NCBI RefSeq assembly: GCF_963082655.1
Contig: NC_081554.1
Span: forward strand, 40,136,354-40,200,353
Length of the DNA stretch: 64,000 nucleotides
Reading direction: 5' to 3'
Source: Stomoxys calcitrans
Taxonomy: Eukaryota; Arthropoda; Insecta; Diptera; Muscidae
Positions 53,631-64,000 of this stretch are shown piece by piece. The notes under the pieces were generated by a model that was not told the DNA's origin, made no database searches, and worked only from the letters and a program-made list of their open reading frames with translations. Position 1 is the first letter of the stretch; the number at the start of each line of letters is the position of its first letter. Position numbers and translations under genes: made by a program.

Positions 53631-56240
53631 ACGTCCCTTCAGCCGGGTCAAAGACGTTGGATTACAAATTATCTGAGTGGTCTTCAGTCGTTTTCTCGAA
53701 TTTAGAGATAAAAACATCGAAACTCCCTAGAGAGAAACAGGCAGTTCCCTAAGGTGAGATTATATAATCGAAATTGTAACCTCTACCGCTCATTCCACAG
53801 GGAATCGAGATCGTATTCTATGCGAACAATTTTAGGATCCTGTCTTTAAGCACCTCACCCTTCTTGTTGCCTTTTGCACTGCAATAAATTATTGTAGAAG
53901 ATGTCGGCCACCACATCTTAAGACACATTGTTCGCTCCATGAACGGCAGAAGTATGTCGGAAGTTGGAGGTTAAAGTCGATGTCTATTTGGTGTTACATT
54001 TGCCAGCCTTTGAGTGGAGCGGGCGTATTGTTATTTCACTCCCCAAGAATTTTCCTGTAACTCGTTATAGGTCATTATTTTTGGAAGAAAAATTTAAGTC
54101 ACTCAAGGATAACTGCGATAGAGGTATCCATTAGGCGGTTGATAAGTTGCGTCTGTTTCCAGTGGAGCGGCAGATCTAGAACCCAGGAGTAGGCTTAGAA
54201 TGGACTCCAAAGACCCAACAGCTGCGTAGCATGTTGTCTGCTACTGAAACCTCGACTGGTGGAGCGGCTGCTCCAGGCTCCACTAACCGACAGACGACTG
54301 GTCAGCAAGGGCTTTTGACGAAGACACCTGGTTCGAGTCTAAAGGACAAGGCCGAACCTATTCCTTCTTCGCATGCCTATAATTTGCCTACGCCATCGGC
54401 CTTCCCCGGCAAACCAACACGCCCTTTCAGAGGTTGGAATAATAGAAGTTGCATAGCTCTCAGGTTTATTGAGAGGCTTGGGGCGAATGATCCTAAGACT
54501 CTCACTGATAAGGAGAGAGATTCCCTAAATTGGACTCGGGAATTCGCTGCGCAGGCTACACCAAAGACTACACGTCTAGATTCGAAAACTGCACCGCAGT
54601 CAGCCAAAAGGCTGCGGTCACTTGGAGTGCATCCCATTCCTAAAAGAACTAGGGCGAACAACAGTAAGATGGCTCCAAGAACCTTTGCTAATGTCGCTAG
54701 ACACAGTTTGGAGATAACAGTTCTCGACAAGGAAGAATAACCGGGCTGCATACCTAGGAATAATTGGAGTGGGATAATCAATAGACTGTCATCAGTATAC
54801 TCCGAAGTCCTTGCGGAATTTCCTGGATCTCCTCCAGTTTTTGTGACGATGCAGGCTGGTATCGAGGCCGATACAAACTAATTGCCTTCGGCGATCAACG
54901 CTCAATTGAAAGGTGTCATTGTGCTCTAAAAAAAGATTGGTGAGATCTGGCCCGGTGCAGCACTAGATTTAGTCAAGAAGGAAGATATTCCTTCTCGACC
55001 AATGGCGCATGCTTGGATACCAAGGATTCCCTCAGATCCTGAAGCGATACTTGGAAGACTAAGGGAATGTAATCGCAATCTTTCAACCACCGACTGGAAG
55101 ATTGGTAGATTGGATAAGGCTGATGGTGATCGGAGACATGTAGTATTCGTACTAAACTGTCAGCTGTCTCGCAGACCTCAACAAGTCTGAAGGGGTTGTC
55201 GTGAGGTTAATGGAGTTTTCTCATTGGTCATGTGGCTGACACGGACACTGCGTTATACTTGATACAATATCCGATGAGCCGCTTTTTGATAAAAATTACT
55301 GTACCACTATTCCTGATACAACCGATTGGAACTGCGATATCACTGGTAGCAGAAGATACATACGCATGATTCCGAACTAACGACCAGGTGGGCTTTGGGG
55401 TGTACTCTAAAGATCTAGAACTGGTCATATCGAAGAGGTTACCCGACCACTGTAGTGTGTATCAAGCAGAGATCCTTGCAATTAAGAAAGTGGTGGAATG
55501 GCTAAGATATAATGTCATTACGACGATTGGCATAAATATCTTCTCAGACAGCCACTAAATCCCTGGAGAATGTATTTCTGAACACAAAAACCGCTCTCGA
55601 ATGACGCAGATCTCTCGACGAAATGGCTGAACAGTTCAAAATTCACCTGTTCCGGGTGCCGGCCCACAAAGATATCCCAGGGGATTCTAAAGCAGACGAG
55701 CTTGCGAGACTAGGAACTACATTACACACTCCAGGGACACTGGAATCTGTGGGTATGCCTCCAGCGACATGTAAGCTAAGTTTTCAGGACCAGTCCCGAA
55801 GGGAAACGAATGTTAGATGGTCACAAAGAGGGAGCTGTGAGCATTCCAAAACTATGTGGCCTCATCTAGACTTGAAGAGGTCTACTGCTTTGCTGTCATT
55901 GGCTAGAATAGACGTCTCAGTCATTGTGTCCGTCATGACAGGTCACTGTCTAATCGGAAAACATGATGACAGACTGAAGATTGCCAAAAACAACTTTTGC
56001 AGAAGCTGTGAGGACATCCAAGAAGAAGAGACTATAAAACATCTTCTGTGTGTGTGCCGCACTAGCAGTTAGAAGGAGTTCCACTTTGGGCTCTCATTCC
56101 TTTGAAAACCTGTCTGATTTAGCGGATGTGAACATTCGCAAGTTAAACGATATGGATGATTCAAAGGTAGGAACTAGAAGACATCTTTCTTCTTCTGTTC
56201 CTGTGGTATCACAATGGACGAAAACGTCTAAGTGAATCTG
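53631..56240 (+). pseudogene. LINE with ORF1 and RNase H but no endonuclease/RT
   Basis: 53631-54190 is the 5' region. ORF1 starts at 54231: a Ser/Thr/Pro-rich N-terminus (STGGAAAPGSTNRQTTG), a basic stretch (KRLRSLGVHPIPKRTRANNS), a stop at 54738, then a DUF4780-like C-terminal part in broken frames (PMAHAWIPRIPSDPEAILGR and STTDWKIGRLDKADGDRRHV, to 55187). At about 55190 it jumps straight to the region after the RT thumb (SHWSCG, VILDTISDEP). RNase H follows in broken frames, then FRVPAHKDIPGDSKADELAR (55650-55710) and a Cys/His cluster CRSCEDIQEEETIKHLLCVC (55998-56057). The endonuclease and most of the RT, about 3 kb, are deleted. Same family as 31500-32250. Confidence 0.82.
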
Positions 56241-57489
56241 ATGGTAGACTGCCACTTAAATGTAACCCACAGATCCTCCTCACATGCTCCTGCATGCGTT
56301 GACAACATACAAAGTAATAACTCGATCGTTGGCTAACATTGCCTGTGTGGATTCGAAAAATCTTTCAGAAAGTTACTCTATAAACTGATATGGGCTGACT
56401 TATCAGGTCCCATGTGGACCATCTCTATCACAATTACATGTTTCCTATGCAATATCTACTGTTGCTCACTCTCCAACTCTTCACTCAGAGTCAAAGTATT
56501 TATTCCCAACATTTTTCTTTGGCAGTTTCATAAATTTCAAGTTTCAAACACTTTACGATTTGATTACCATTTCGATGAGATATTTTCAACTATTTTTAGT
56601 GGTTATGATTGGCTTGCTTAAACTTTACTGCCACTCCACACTTTAAGCATCTTTTCCAAGATTTCGTTCAATTCTTATGTACGGAACATTGCTTGCACAT
56701 GGTAATGAGTCGACGGCGAAAGCAAATCATGAGCATTCTAGGTACTATCATTCCCTCATCATCATCATCATCATCATCATTCACAATTAAGCAGCTTATG
56801 TGGAAAGGACACATCAACAGCAACTCATTCTCTATAAATGTCTAGGTTTGTATAGTTGCACTGATGAAACTATAGTGGGCGTTTGTGAAGATTCCTATCA
56901 ATGATGATTACAAGTTAATAACAAATTATTGCAACAAGTTTCAAATAATTAACATTACAAGAAGCTTCTGGGCAGAGTTATGTCATCTTAGAAGTAATTG
57001 CTGTGGTTTGCATCAACCATCATAAGAAGATTTGTCAGTGAATGCAAAAGTCTTAAACATTAAAGGGCTATAAACGATGCATATCAACTAAACCGTGGAA
57101 GTTGGTTAGTAAACGCATGTAAGATTAATGACATGTAAGATAGAGGAAGAAAGGATAAAGGAACAGGACATTTTATTGAAATTTTCGAGTTTATGTAAAG
57201 TCTTAAAGATTCTGAGATTTGTCTTAAATTTTAGTGGCAATGTGCAGTCAATATTGTTAAGCCAGAGGTAAGAAAAAAGGAAGAACCATCGTTTTAAACT
57301 CATCTACGAATGTGAAGTGTAACTTTTTCTGCTTGCCTTTTTACAACTTTTGCAGAAATCATCACTAGCAATCTTTACTCTATTAGCACTTCTTCTTCTT
57401 CTCTAACTTCATACCATGGCAGCCGATTTTGTGTACCAGTTTGACCTGCGGTCAGGAACTGCCCCCACAGTGTACATGCTTTATCCTTT
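56241..57489. other. Intergenic, no gene recognised
   Basis: Contains an (ATC)n run at 56757-56781 and T-rich stretches. No motif-bearing frame. Confidence 0.45.
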
Positions 57490-58968
57490 TTTATACCCTC
57501 CACCATAGGATGGGGGTATTCTCATTTCGTCATTATGTTTGTAACTACTCGAAATATTCGTCTGAGACCCCACAAAGTATATATATTCTTGATCGTCGTG
57601 ACATTTTATGTCGATCTAGCCATGTCCGTCCGTCTGTCTGTCTGTCGAAAGCACGCTAACTTCCGAAGGAGTAAAGCTAGCCGCTTGAAATTTTACACAA
57701 ATACTTCTTAGTAGTGTAGGTCGGTTGGTATTGTAAATGGGCCATATCGGTCCATGTTTTGATATAGCTTGGGTCTTGACTTCTTGAGCCTCTAGAGGGC
57801 GCAATTCTTATCCGATTAGAATGAAATTTTGCACGACGTGTTTCGCTATGACTTTCAACAACTGCGCCAAGTATGGTTTAAATCGGTCCATAACCTGATA
57901 TAGCTGCCATATAAACCGATCTGGGGTCTTGACTTCATGAGCCTCTAGAGGGCGCAATTCTTATCCGATCGGAATGAAATTTTGCACGACGCGTTTCGCT
58001 ATAACTTCCAACAACTGTGACAAGTATGGATTAAATCGGTCCATAGCCTGATATATCTGTTATATAAACCGATCTTGGGTCTTGACTTTTTGAGCCTCTA
58101 GAGGGCGCACTTCTTATCCGATTGGAATGCAATTTTGCTCGACGTGTTTCGCTATGACTTCCAACAACTGTGCCAAGTATGGATTAAATCGGTCCATAAC
58201 CTGATATAGCTGCCATATGAACCGATCTTGGGTCTTGACTTCTTGAGCCTCTAGAGGGCGCACTTCTTATCCGATTGGAATGCAATTTTGCTCGACGTGT
58301 TTCGCTATGACTTCCAACAACTGTGCCAAGTACGGATTAAATCGGTCCATAACCTGATGTAGCTGTCATATAAACCGATCTTGGGTCTTGACTTCTTGAG
58401 CCTCTAGAGGGTTCAATTCTTATTCGATGTGGCTGAAATTTTGCATGAAGTATTGGGTTGCCCAAAAAGTAATTGCGGATTTTTCATATAGTCGGCGTAG
58501 ACAAATTTTTTCACAGCTTGTGACTCTGTAATTGCATTCCTTCTTCTGTCAGTTATCAGCTGTTTCTTTTAGCTTGCTTTAGAAAAAAGTGTAAAAAAGT
58601 ATATTTGATTAAAGTTCATTCTAGGTTTTATTAAAAATGCATTTACTTTCTTTTAAAAAATCCCCAATTACTTTTTGGGCAATTTTTCAATGCCCAATAT
58701 CTTATTATGACTTTCAATAACTGTACCGAATAAGGTTCAAATCGGTTCATAACCTGCTATAGCTGCCAAAATAAACCGATCTGGGATCTTAACTTCTTAA
58801 GCCTCTAGAGGGCGCAATTATTATCCGATTTACCTGAAATTTTGTACGACGGATCCTCTCATGACCATCTACATACGTGTTTATTATGGTCTGAATAGGT
58901 CTATAGCCTGATACAGCTCCCATATAAATCGATCTTTCTATTTTACTTCTTGAGCCCCCAAATGGCAC
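57490..58968 (+). mobile_element. DINE-like element, right end replaced by family B, carrying a MITE
   Basis: Left end TATACCCTCCACCATAGGAT, 'gtcattatgtttgtaactac', TATATATTCTTGATCGTCG and (GTCY)n at 57625-57650. Six units contain 'cttgactt', 'gagcctctagagggcgca' and 'ccataacctgatatagctg', two of them (about 58075-58400) nearly identical. The mariner MITE 58453-58697 splits the seventh unit at TA. The sequence passes into family B at 'cccccaaatggcacggtc', so the hairpin end is missing. Confidence 0.82.
58453..58697. mobile_element. Mariner-derived MITE copy 2 (245 bp)
   Basis: TTGGGTTGCCCAAAAAGT at left. The right end has a 10-bp insertion in the terminal repeat (TTTTTGGGCAATTTTTCAATGC, then CCAA). 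TA lies on both sides (58451-58452 and 58698-58699). The interior matches both ends of the mariner at 39161-40721. Removing it restores the DINE unit 'gcatgaagtatcttattatg'. Confidence 0.92.
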
Positions 58969-61382
58969 GGTCGGGAAATAAGTCCTGTTTGGAGGTGCTG
59001 GTACGACCTTACAGATATTTAGCCCCAATGTGGATATCATATTGGTGCTCAATTCCCAAATACCTTTCATTTGAGCCTTATATTGCAATAGTCGGTAAAT
59101 ATGTCCGGTATAGTGGTAATTTTGGCGGTGAGGTGAACCCCCCGTGTATCAGATTCGTACTCTAGCCTCATATACCTTACATTTGAGCCCCTAATTGTCA
59201 TTATTGGTTTATATTTCCATTTGGCGGGCTTTGGAGGTGGAGCTACCCCCCGGGATATCCCACTCTAAATAAAGATAACAAATTTCCGTTTTTCAGTTAT
59301 TATAAACAAACTAAATTTCCAATTGTCCGCCCAATAAAGTTTGGATGTTAGATAAACTTCATTCTCTTGGTTTTGGTGGTGGATTGAAGTTGCCAAACCC
59401 TTTGCCCCGAAAGTAGATATCGGATTCATACTCTACTCCCAAAAACAACAGCAATATGAAGCGCTATAGTCGGTATATATTGGGTTGCCCAAAAAGTAAT
59501 TGCGGATTTTTCATATAGTCGGCTTTGACAAATTTTTTCACAGCTTGTGACTCTGTAATTGCATTCTTTCTGTAATTGCATTCTTTCTGTCAGTTATCAG
59601 CTGTTACTTTTAGCTTGCTTTAAAAAAAAAAGTATAAAAAAAGTATATTTGATTAAAGTTCATTCTAAGTTTTATTAAAAATGCATTTACTTTCTTTTAA
59701 AAAATCCGCAATTACTTTTTGGGCAACACAATATGTGTGTTTTAAGGGGGATCTATGAGGTGTGGAGTCCCCGAAATACTTGGCCATAAAACAGATATCA
59801 GATTTGAGCCTCTTTTTGTCATAATCCACAAATATGTCCAGTTTGAGGGGTATGTAGAATGGGGCTACCACCCACGGACTTAGCCCTGAAAATATATCAG
59901 CATCGTGCTCTACTCTCAAATTTCTTTTGTTTATGGGTTTATGGGGTGAGAAGGCCCCCAAACACTTGGCCTCTATATTGGATATCAAATTCCATTTCTA
60001 CTATCAAATACCTATTACTTGGCCGGTTTGAAGGGAGTTTAAGAGGGCGGACTCTGAAATAATATCAGCATCGTGCTAGAGCACGATTTTGTTTGAGCCC
60101 TATAATGTCAAGCATTTTAAAGGTGTCTATCAAGATATTCAGGGCTAGGAGTATCGTTCAGATCCATACTAATTAATATTTTTTGAAATGGTTTTCTACA
60201 TTCAAAATTGTATTTCAAAGCCATCACTTGCGATACCACATTTTTAGAGATCCGCGGGTCCTCCTGAGTCTATCCCAATTTGAGGGTACAAAGTGGACTC
60301 TACTACCAAAGACCTTTTATTGCTTTTCTTTTCTATCCTGATCGGCCTTCATGTATTTTTTTTAATTCCTGTTTTTAGGTAGGATAGGGGGAGGGGGATT
60401 GCCCTCTGATACATCCTTTCATTTGAGTACAATACATTCTCTGTCGTCCTACATGACAGTTTGGTGTTGTTTTATTGGAATGAGAGGGTCGCCACTGACG
60501 CTAAGACCCAAAAGACAATTTATTTGAGTCCATTATTGTAGCGATCTTGGGCTTGGGACAACTTCCTAGATACTTGGATCCAATTTTTAATATCATATTC
60601 ACACTCTACCACCATATTCACAACCCAATGAAAGGTCATGAGGTTCCTATATTGTCCCGATCGGTCAACTTTTTGTTTTGGGCGGTACTCTTGTGGGACG
60701 CCCTAGGTATTTGGATCCAATTTTTGACACCATATTTGTATTACACTCCCGAAAGCCTTTCATTTGAGTCCCATATTGTCTCGATCGATCCACTTTAATT
60801 TTTGGCGGTACTTTGGCTGGATAATTGGACATAATTTTAAACATCATATTCATATTCTACTCCCAAATACCTTTCAGTTGAGTCCCATATTTTCCCGATC
60901 GGTCCACTTTTGATTTGGGCGCTACTTATGGGGCGGTTTTGGCCCTGGAGCGGCCCCTCGGTACTTGGACTCAATTTTTAATACCATATTCGCATTTAAC
61001 TCCCAAATACCTTTCATTTGAGTCCCATACTGTCGCAATCGGTAAATATGACCTGCTGGGGGGTTTTTAGGTGGTGGGGAGGACCCTCAGACACAAAGAA
61101 ATAAACGTTTTTGTCATATCTGTGCGATAAAAGCGTCCTGGTGGGTAGTGTTTTTGGGGGTGGGTAAACAATCGGTAAACATGTCCTTTGGGGTGAGTTT
61201 TCGGATGGGGCGTTCCCCCTGGTTATTTGACCATAAAATGTTATACCAATTTCGTGTTTTTGGAGTACCATAAGGTAGCATACAAAATTTCGCTTAAATC
61301 GGTGCACCCATCTCTTAGATCCGGCGATTTTGAAAATGAGAGTAAGGGGGAGGGTCCGCTCCCCCTTCGGATATCTAAAAAT
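58969..61382 (+). repeat. Family B repeat copy 3, carrying a MITE
   Basis: Tandem units with 'cccaaatacctttcatttga', 'gtcccatattgtcccgatcgg', GGGG/CCCC-rich stretches and 'atatcagattcgtactcta'. The end is 'cacccatctcttagatccgg' and 'taagggggagggtccgctcc', as in copies 1 and 2, but it is truncated before the 'ttttcaccacggg' segment. Units on the right (60540-61010) are a distinct subtype containing 'cgatcggtccacttt'. Confidence 0.72.
59480..59731. mobile_element. Mariner-derived MITE copy 3 (252 bp)
   Basis: Ends TTGGGTTGCCCAAAAAGT and ACTTTTTGGGCAACACAA, with TA on both sides. It contains a 17-bp tandem duplication, TGTAATTGCATTCTTTC twice (about 59555-59590), absent from the other two copies. 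Confidence 0.93.
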
Positions 61383-61489
61383 TTAGGATAATCCTAACTG
61401 AAGTGAAGTAATATATTCCCACTAGGACTTTATCGGTTAAATCAAAGGATAACAGTTGATTTAACTAGACATGCAGGAATAAACAAAAA

Positions 61490-62140
61490 CGCCAATACTG
61501 AACTGCTGCGCAAACAGTCAAGATCTTCGTATGCCAAAGTACTTAGACGCCAAAAGTTTATTGGGGAACAACTTCAACGTGCCAAAGTTACTGCTTCTCC
61601 AAATGGTAGTAAGAGCTTCTTCTCATTTGTAAAAGGATTAAAGCGCAACTAGTCGACTATCCCGACTCTAGTTTAAGATGATCAGATATTCACTGACGCG
61701 GTTGATAAGGCTAGCCGACTGGCTGAAATGTTAGCAGGGAATTCTTTTTAACCTGAAAGCAATCAACCAGCCCCTGTGATTGAAGGCGTATCCCGTTTGA
61801 TGCGGGTTATTGCGGATCTCGACGTAAATAAATCCCCGTTCCCGAATGGTACATCAACTTGCTCGCCCATTACGCAACCTCTTTAACCTTGGTTACCATG
61901 CGGGAGTTTTCCAGCGGGTTGGAAGGTGGCGAATCTTCAGCCGATCCCCAATAAGGGCGAGGCGAACAATCCTGCGAATTACCGACCAATTGCGATATGA
62001 TTCGGGTTTTCCATTGTCGTGGAGAGCGAGGTTAATCACCATCTTATAAGATTCTTGGAGGCTAACAATAGTCTTAGCGACCGGAAAATACGGGTTCTGC
62101 AGAAATCACCCCACGGGAGACCTGGTGGCATTTCAGTCCA
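61490..62140 (+). pseudogene. LINE reverse-transcriptase fragment
   Basis: In shifting frames it reads SSYAKVLRRQKFIGEQLQRA, GSKSFFSFVKGLKRN, FTDAVDKASRLAEMLAGNSF, LMRVIADLDVNKSP, then FPAGWKVANLQPIPNKGEAN, NPANYRPIAI, RLINHHLIRFLEANNSLSDR and KYGFC. This is the stretch from the linker to RT blocks 1-2a of a CR1/Jockey-type LINE (WKxAxxxPxPKKG...NYRPIAI). There are several stops and one or two frameshifts. A different family from the LINE at 53631-56240 judging from the motif spelling. Confidence 0.75.
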
Positions 62141-62187
62141 AACGTTGGGGTCACTCCATCCATCAGTTTGGTGAGAGCACGTTACAT

Positions 62188-62270
62188 AGAAAAGAGGGTG
62201 CAGATATTAATCCACCCCATGCCACTATGACCATACACCTAAACCAGTAATCTGCTTGTTGTGCGCTCTG
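62188..62270 (-). repeat. Short interspersed repeat, second copy
   Basis: On minus it begins AGAGCGCACAACAAGCAGAT and continues 'catagtggcatggggtggat', 'taatatctgcaccctctttt'. It matches 12288-12371 with few changes but lacks the CCTAA tail. Probable LINE or SINE 3' terminus. Confidence 0.6.
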
Positions 62271-62880
62271 AACACAAAAAAGTGACCTCGAAAAAGAAAG
62301 TGCTTCTTGGCAACTTTGGTGTAAAAGGGCGGCTCCTTAACCTTTCTCACCGACCATCTTCTACTTTCGAGGTGGATGTGGCGTCATCTTGGGAGTCACA
62401 GTACTAAATGAAGACTTAGGGGACGTGTGCGCTTCCTTCGTACCTGTTCCGACTTTGTCTCCCACCGTTGGATACTGGCTGGAGTCTCCTATGACGAAGG
62501 GGTTGCTTGGTCTTCGCAGAGTACTTGAAAGCGGGGAGCTCTTTTACTCTTTCAGCGATTTCGTAGTTTTCTGCTCTTCGAGACACCTGATTCTATCTCC
62601 AGTTTCCGTAGAAGTAGATGCTATGTCCTTTCTATCCCTACGAGCATCCTGAACTTTCTACCCGTTGCGCTGCTGGTGCATAATCCTCAGTCTCCTTCGT
62701 CGTGCCCCGGATTGCTTTCTCCCTCTTCTTGTGAGCTCAGCAAGGACATCGCTTACTTCTACCACCATCCCTCTGACCTGATCACTCAATTCGACTGCGA
62801 TGACTGTTTCAATGACACTGTCGCTGTCTAAGTTTGAATTGTTTACACCAACCTTACTTCAAGTCAAGAAGGATTCGCTC
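62271..62880 (-). other. GC-richer segment, possibly decayed retrotransposon ORF1
   Basis: Higher GC than the flanks. One minus frame has a basic, Ser/Thr/Pro-rich stretch (reading KEAHTSPKSSFSTVTPKM) between stops. It lies directly upstream (minus sense) of the 3'-end repeat at 62188-62270, as expected if both belong to one deleted LINE. No diagnostic domain is visible. The plus-strand frame at 62389-62652 is its shadow. Confidence 0.3.
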
Positions 62881-64000
62881 TCTTGATTATACGCCTCTTC
62901 TTCATTCGTTAGTCTGAAGACTGGTTGTGGGATATGGTTTAAGCAATCATAATTTTTCTTCAGCCTTGCGTTTTTTACCTTCGAAAGAAAAGCCGTTAAC
63001 ACCCCTAATATCTCAATATTCGCATTGGAGTCTTTATAGAACTGTAGATTAATCGTCCAGTGTTCCTTGTCTTCTTAAAGTTGGATAGTATAGTCAGCTT
63101 AACATAAAGACGAATAAGGATCCCACTTTAGGACGTATTTCAGCTACTCAAATGTTGGAATCTTTGCCGTGAAAATCCGGGTTCAACACCTATAATTGCA
63201 GTTTTCCTACACATTTTTCAATATGGTGTAAGTAAATAAAAGTTTGAAGGGGAAAAACATAGCTTTGTGTATTCATTAAAGACATCGTGGATCAACTTCA
63301 GCTGGTAGCTGCCATACCGATCTCTGCAATTACATCTCAATTCTCTCTTGCAAATCTTTCGAAGCAGATTCAATCAAACTTTTGGGTTTTATTAGGTCTT
63401 AAACACCCATTATTTGCAAAGCACCAAACTAATTGTGGATATTGCATTGCATTACAATTAATTTTCTTGAATGCCAGCACAAAAGAATGCTGTCAATGGC
63501 ATTTATCCTTTTGTAATCAACATCGGATGCACTAATTTCTACTTAATTTAACACAACAGGATACAAAAGGATAATAAAATGAAACGAAGGAACAAAAAAC
63601 AACGCAAATAGAAAGGATAACCGCAACATAGCAGGCAACATGAAGACAACATCTGTTACTGATTAAAAGAACATTTATCAAAATCATGTTGATGAGAACA
63701 GCCACAGACACACTGACACTGACACTGCCAATGCCACCATCATCATCGGTGCCAGTAGAAGAATGCGATTGCGCTATCGCTGGCGCAGCAGACAATAGAA
63801 ACCACAGAATGTGATGTAATAGCAGCTGTAAATCCAATTATCGAGATATTGAGTTAAGAGATGTGAATGATGAACGCTCGCTTAAACTGCCAGCCAGGAT
63901 CGAACATTCTTAGCTCCCTTCCCTTGCAACTCTTCTTGAATGCATACCGTGGCACAAGCTTTGATTAGATCCAAAGGACATGCCACGTAAACTGAGGCAG
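62881..64000. other. Intergenic to window end, no gene recognised
   Basis: Unique-looking sequence. A CACTGA/CAGACA-type short tandem lies at 63700-63728. Open frames at 63287-63535 (plus) and 63532-63837 (minus) lack ATG starts. Nothing else. Confidence 0.4.

Noticed and set aside
54377..54781. Minus-strand 134-codon frame
   Set aside because: Antisense shadow of the LINE ORF1 at 54231-54740.
62389..62652. Plus-strand 87-codon frame as a gene
   Set aside because: Its start is not a convincing ATG context, and it lies antisense to a probable decayed retrotransposon ORF1.
63532..63837. Minus-strand frame that looks like a signal peptide (LLLHHILWFLLSAAPAIAQS)
   Set aside because: The frame opens with TTG directly after a TAA, with no ATG before the hydrophobic part. 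An AG at about 63827 could be a splice acceptor, but no partner exon is seen.

Overview
The window is non-coding-rich nuclear DNA from a higher fly. A calyptrate (muscid-type) fly is my best inference. The grounds are: AT-rich sequence with short introns; a tRNA-Lys(UUU) of the Drosophila type; and at least fifteen copies or fragments of interspersed repeats carrying the (GTCY)n microsatellite, the block around TATATATTCTTGATCGTC, and a TTCGGCC/GGCCGAA hairpin. Those three marks characterise the dipteran DINE-1/mini-me/Helentron-like elements. There are no operons, no bacterial features and no CRISPR.

Layout. 1-562 is a repeat fragment. 1678-6233 is a 4.5-kb satellite of 29-bp units. 7450-12385 holds DINE-like elements and a tandem-unit repeat called family B here. 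A tRNA-Lys gene lies at 13865-13937. 14100-18460 is a nest in which a SINE sits in a DINE-like element and a family B copy sits in another repeat (family C). 19434-23690 is a second family B copy carrying a truncated DINE-like element and an apparently intact 1641-bp Tc1-like transposon with a 342-residue DD34E transposase. 24575-27246 is a dead LINE split by a DINE-like element and by a hAT-like MITE. 28083-36488 holds more DINE-like elements, a broken Tc1/mariner-superfamily element, a LINE 3' fragment and SINEs.

The only clear host protein genes are two paralogous CRAL-TRIO (alpha-tocopherol-transfer-protein-like) genes. They lie head to head at 37446-38564 (minus) and 43722-44802 (plus). 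Both have three exons, the same intron phases and a 370-bp exon 2. The 5 kb between them is filled by a mariner element (catalytic Asp changed to Asn, partly duplicated) and a pair of DINE-like elements in palindromic arrangement.

45852-48660 is a second satellite, with 31-bp units that each form a perfect 10-bp hairpin. It is interrupted by a 581-bp element with 154-bp inverted repeats. 48806-64000 is again DINE-like elements, SINEs, an internally deleted LINE (53631-56240), family B with mariner-derived MITEs, and LINE fragments.

Most open frames in the window are by-products of repeats; for example the 153-bp DINE unit is a multiple of three. Gene function here reduces to lipid-ligand binding (CRAL-TRIO pair), one tRNA and one possibly active transposase. 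The rest is layered transposon insertion, which can be ordered in time from the nesting.
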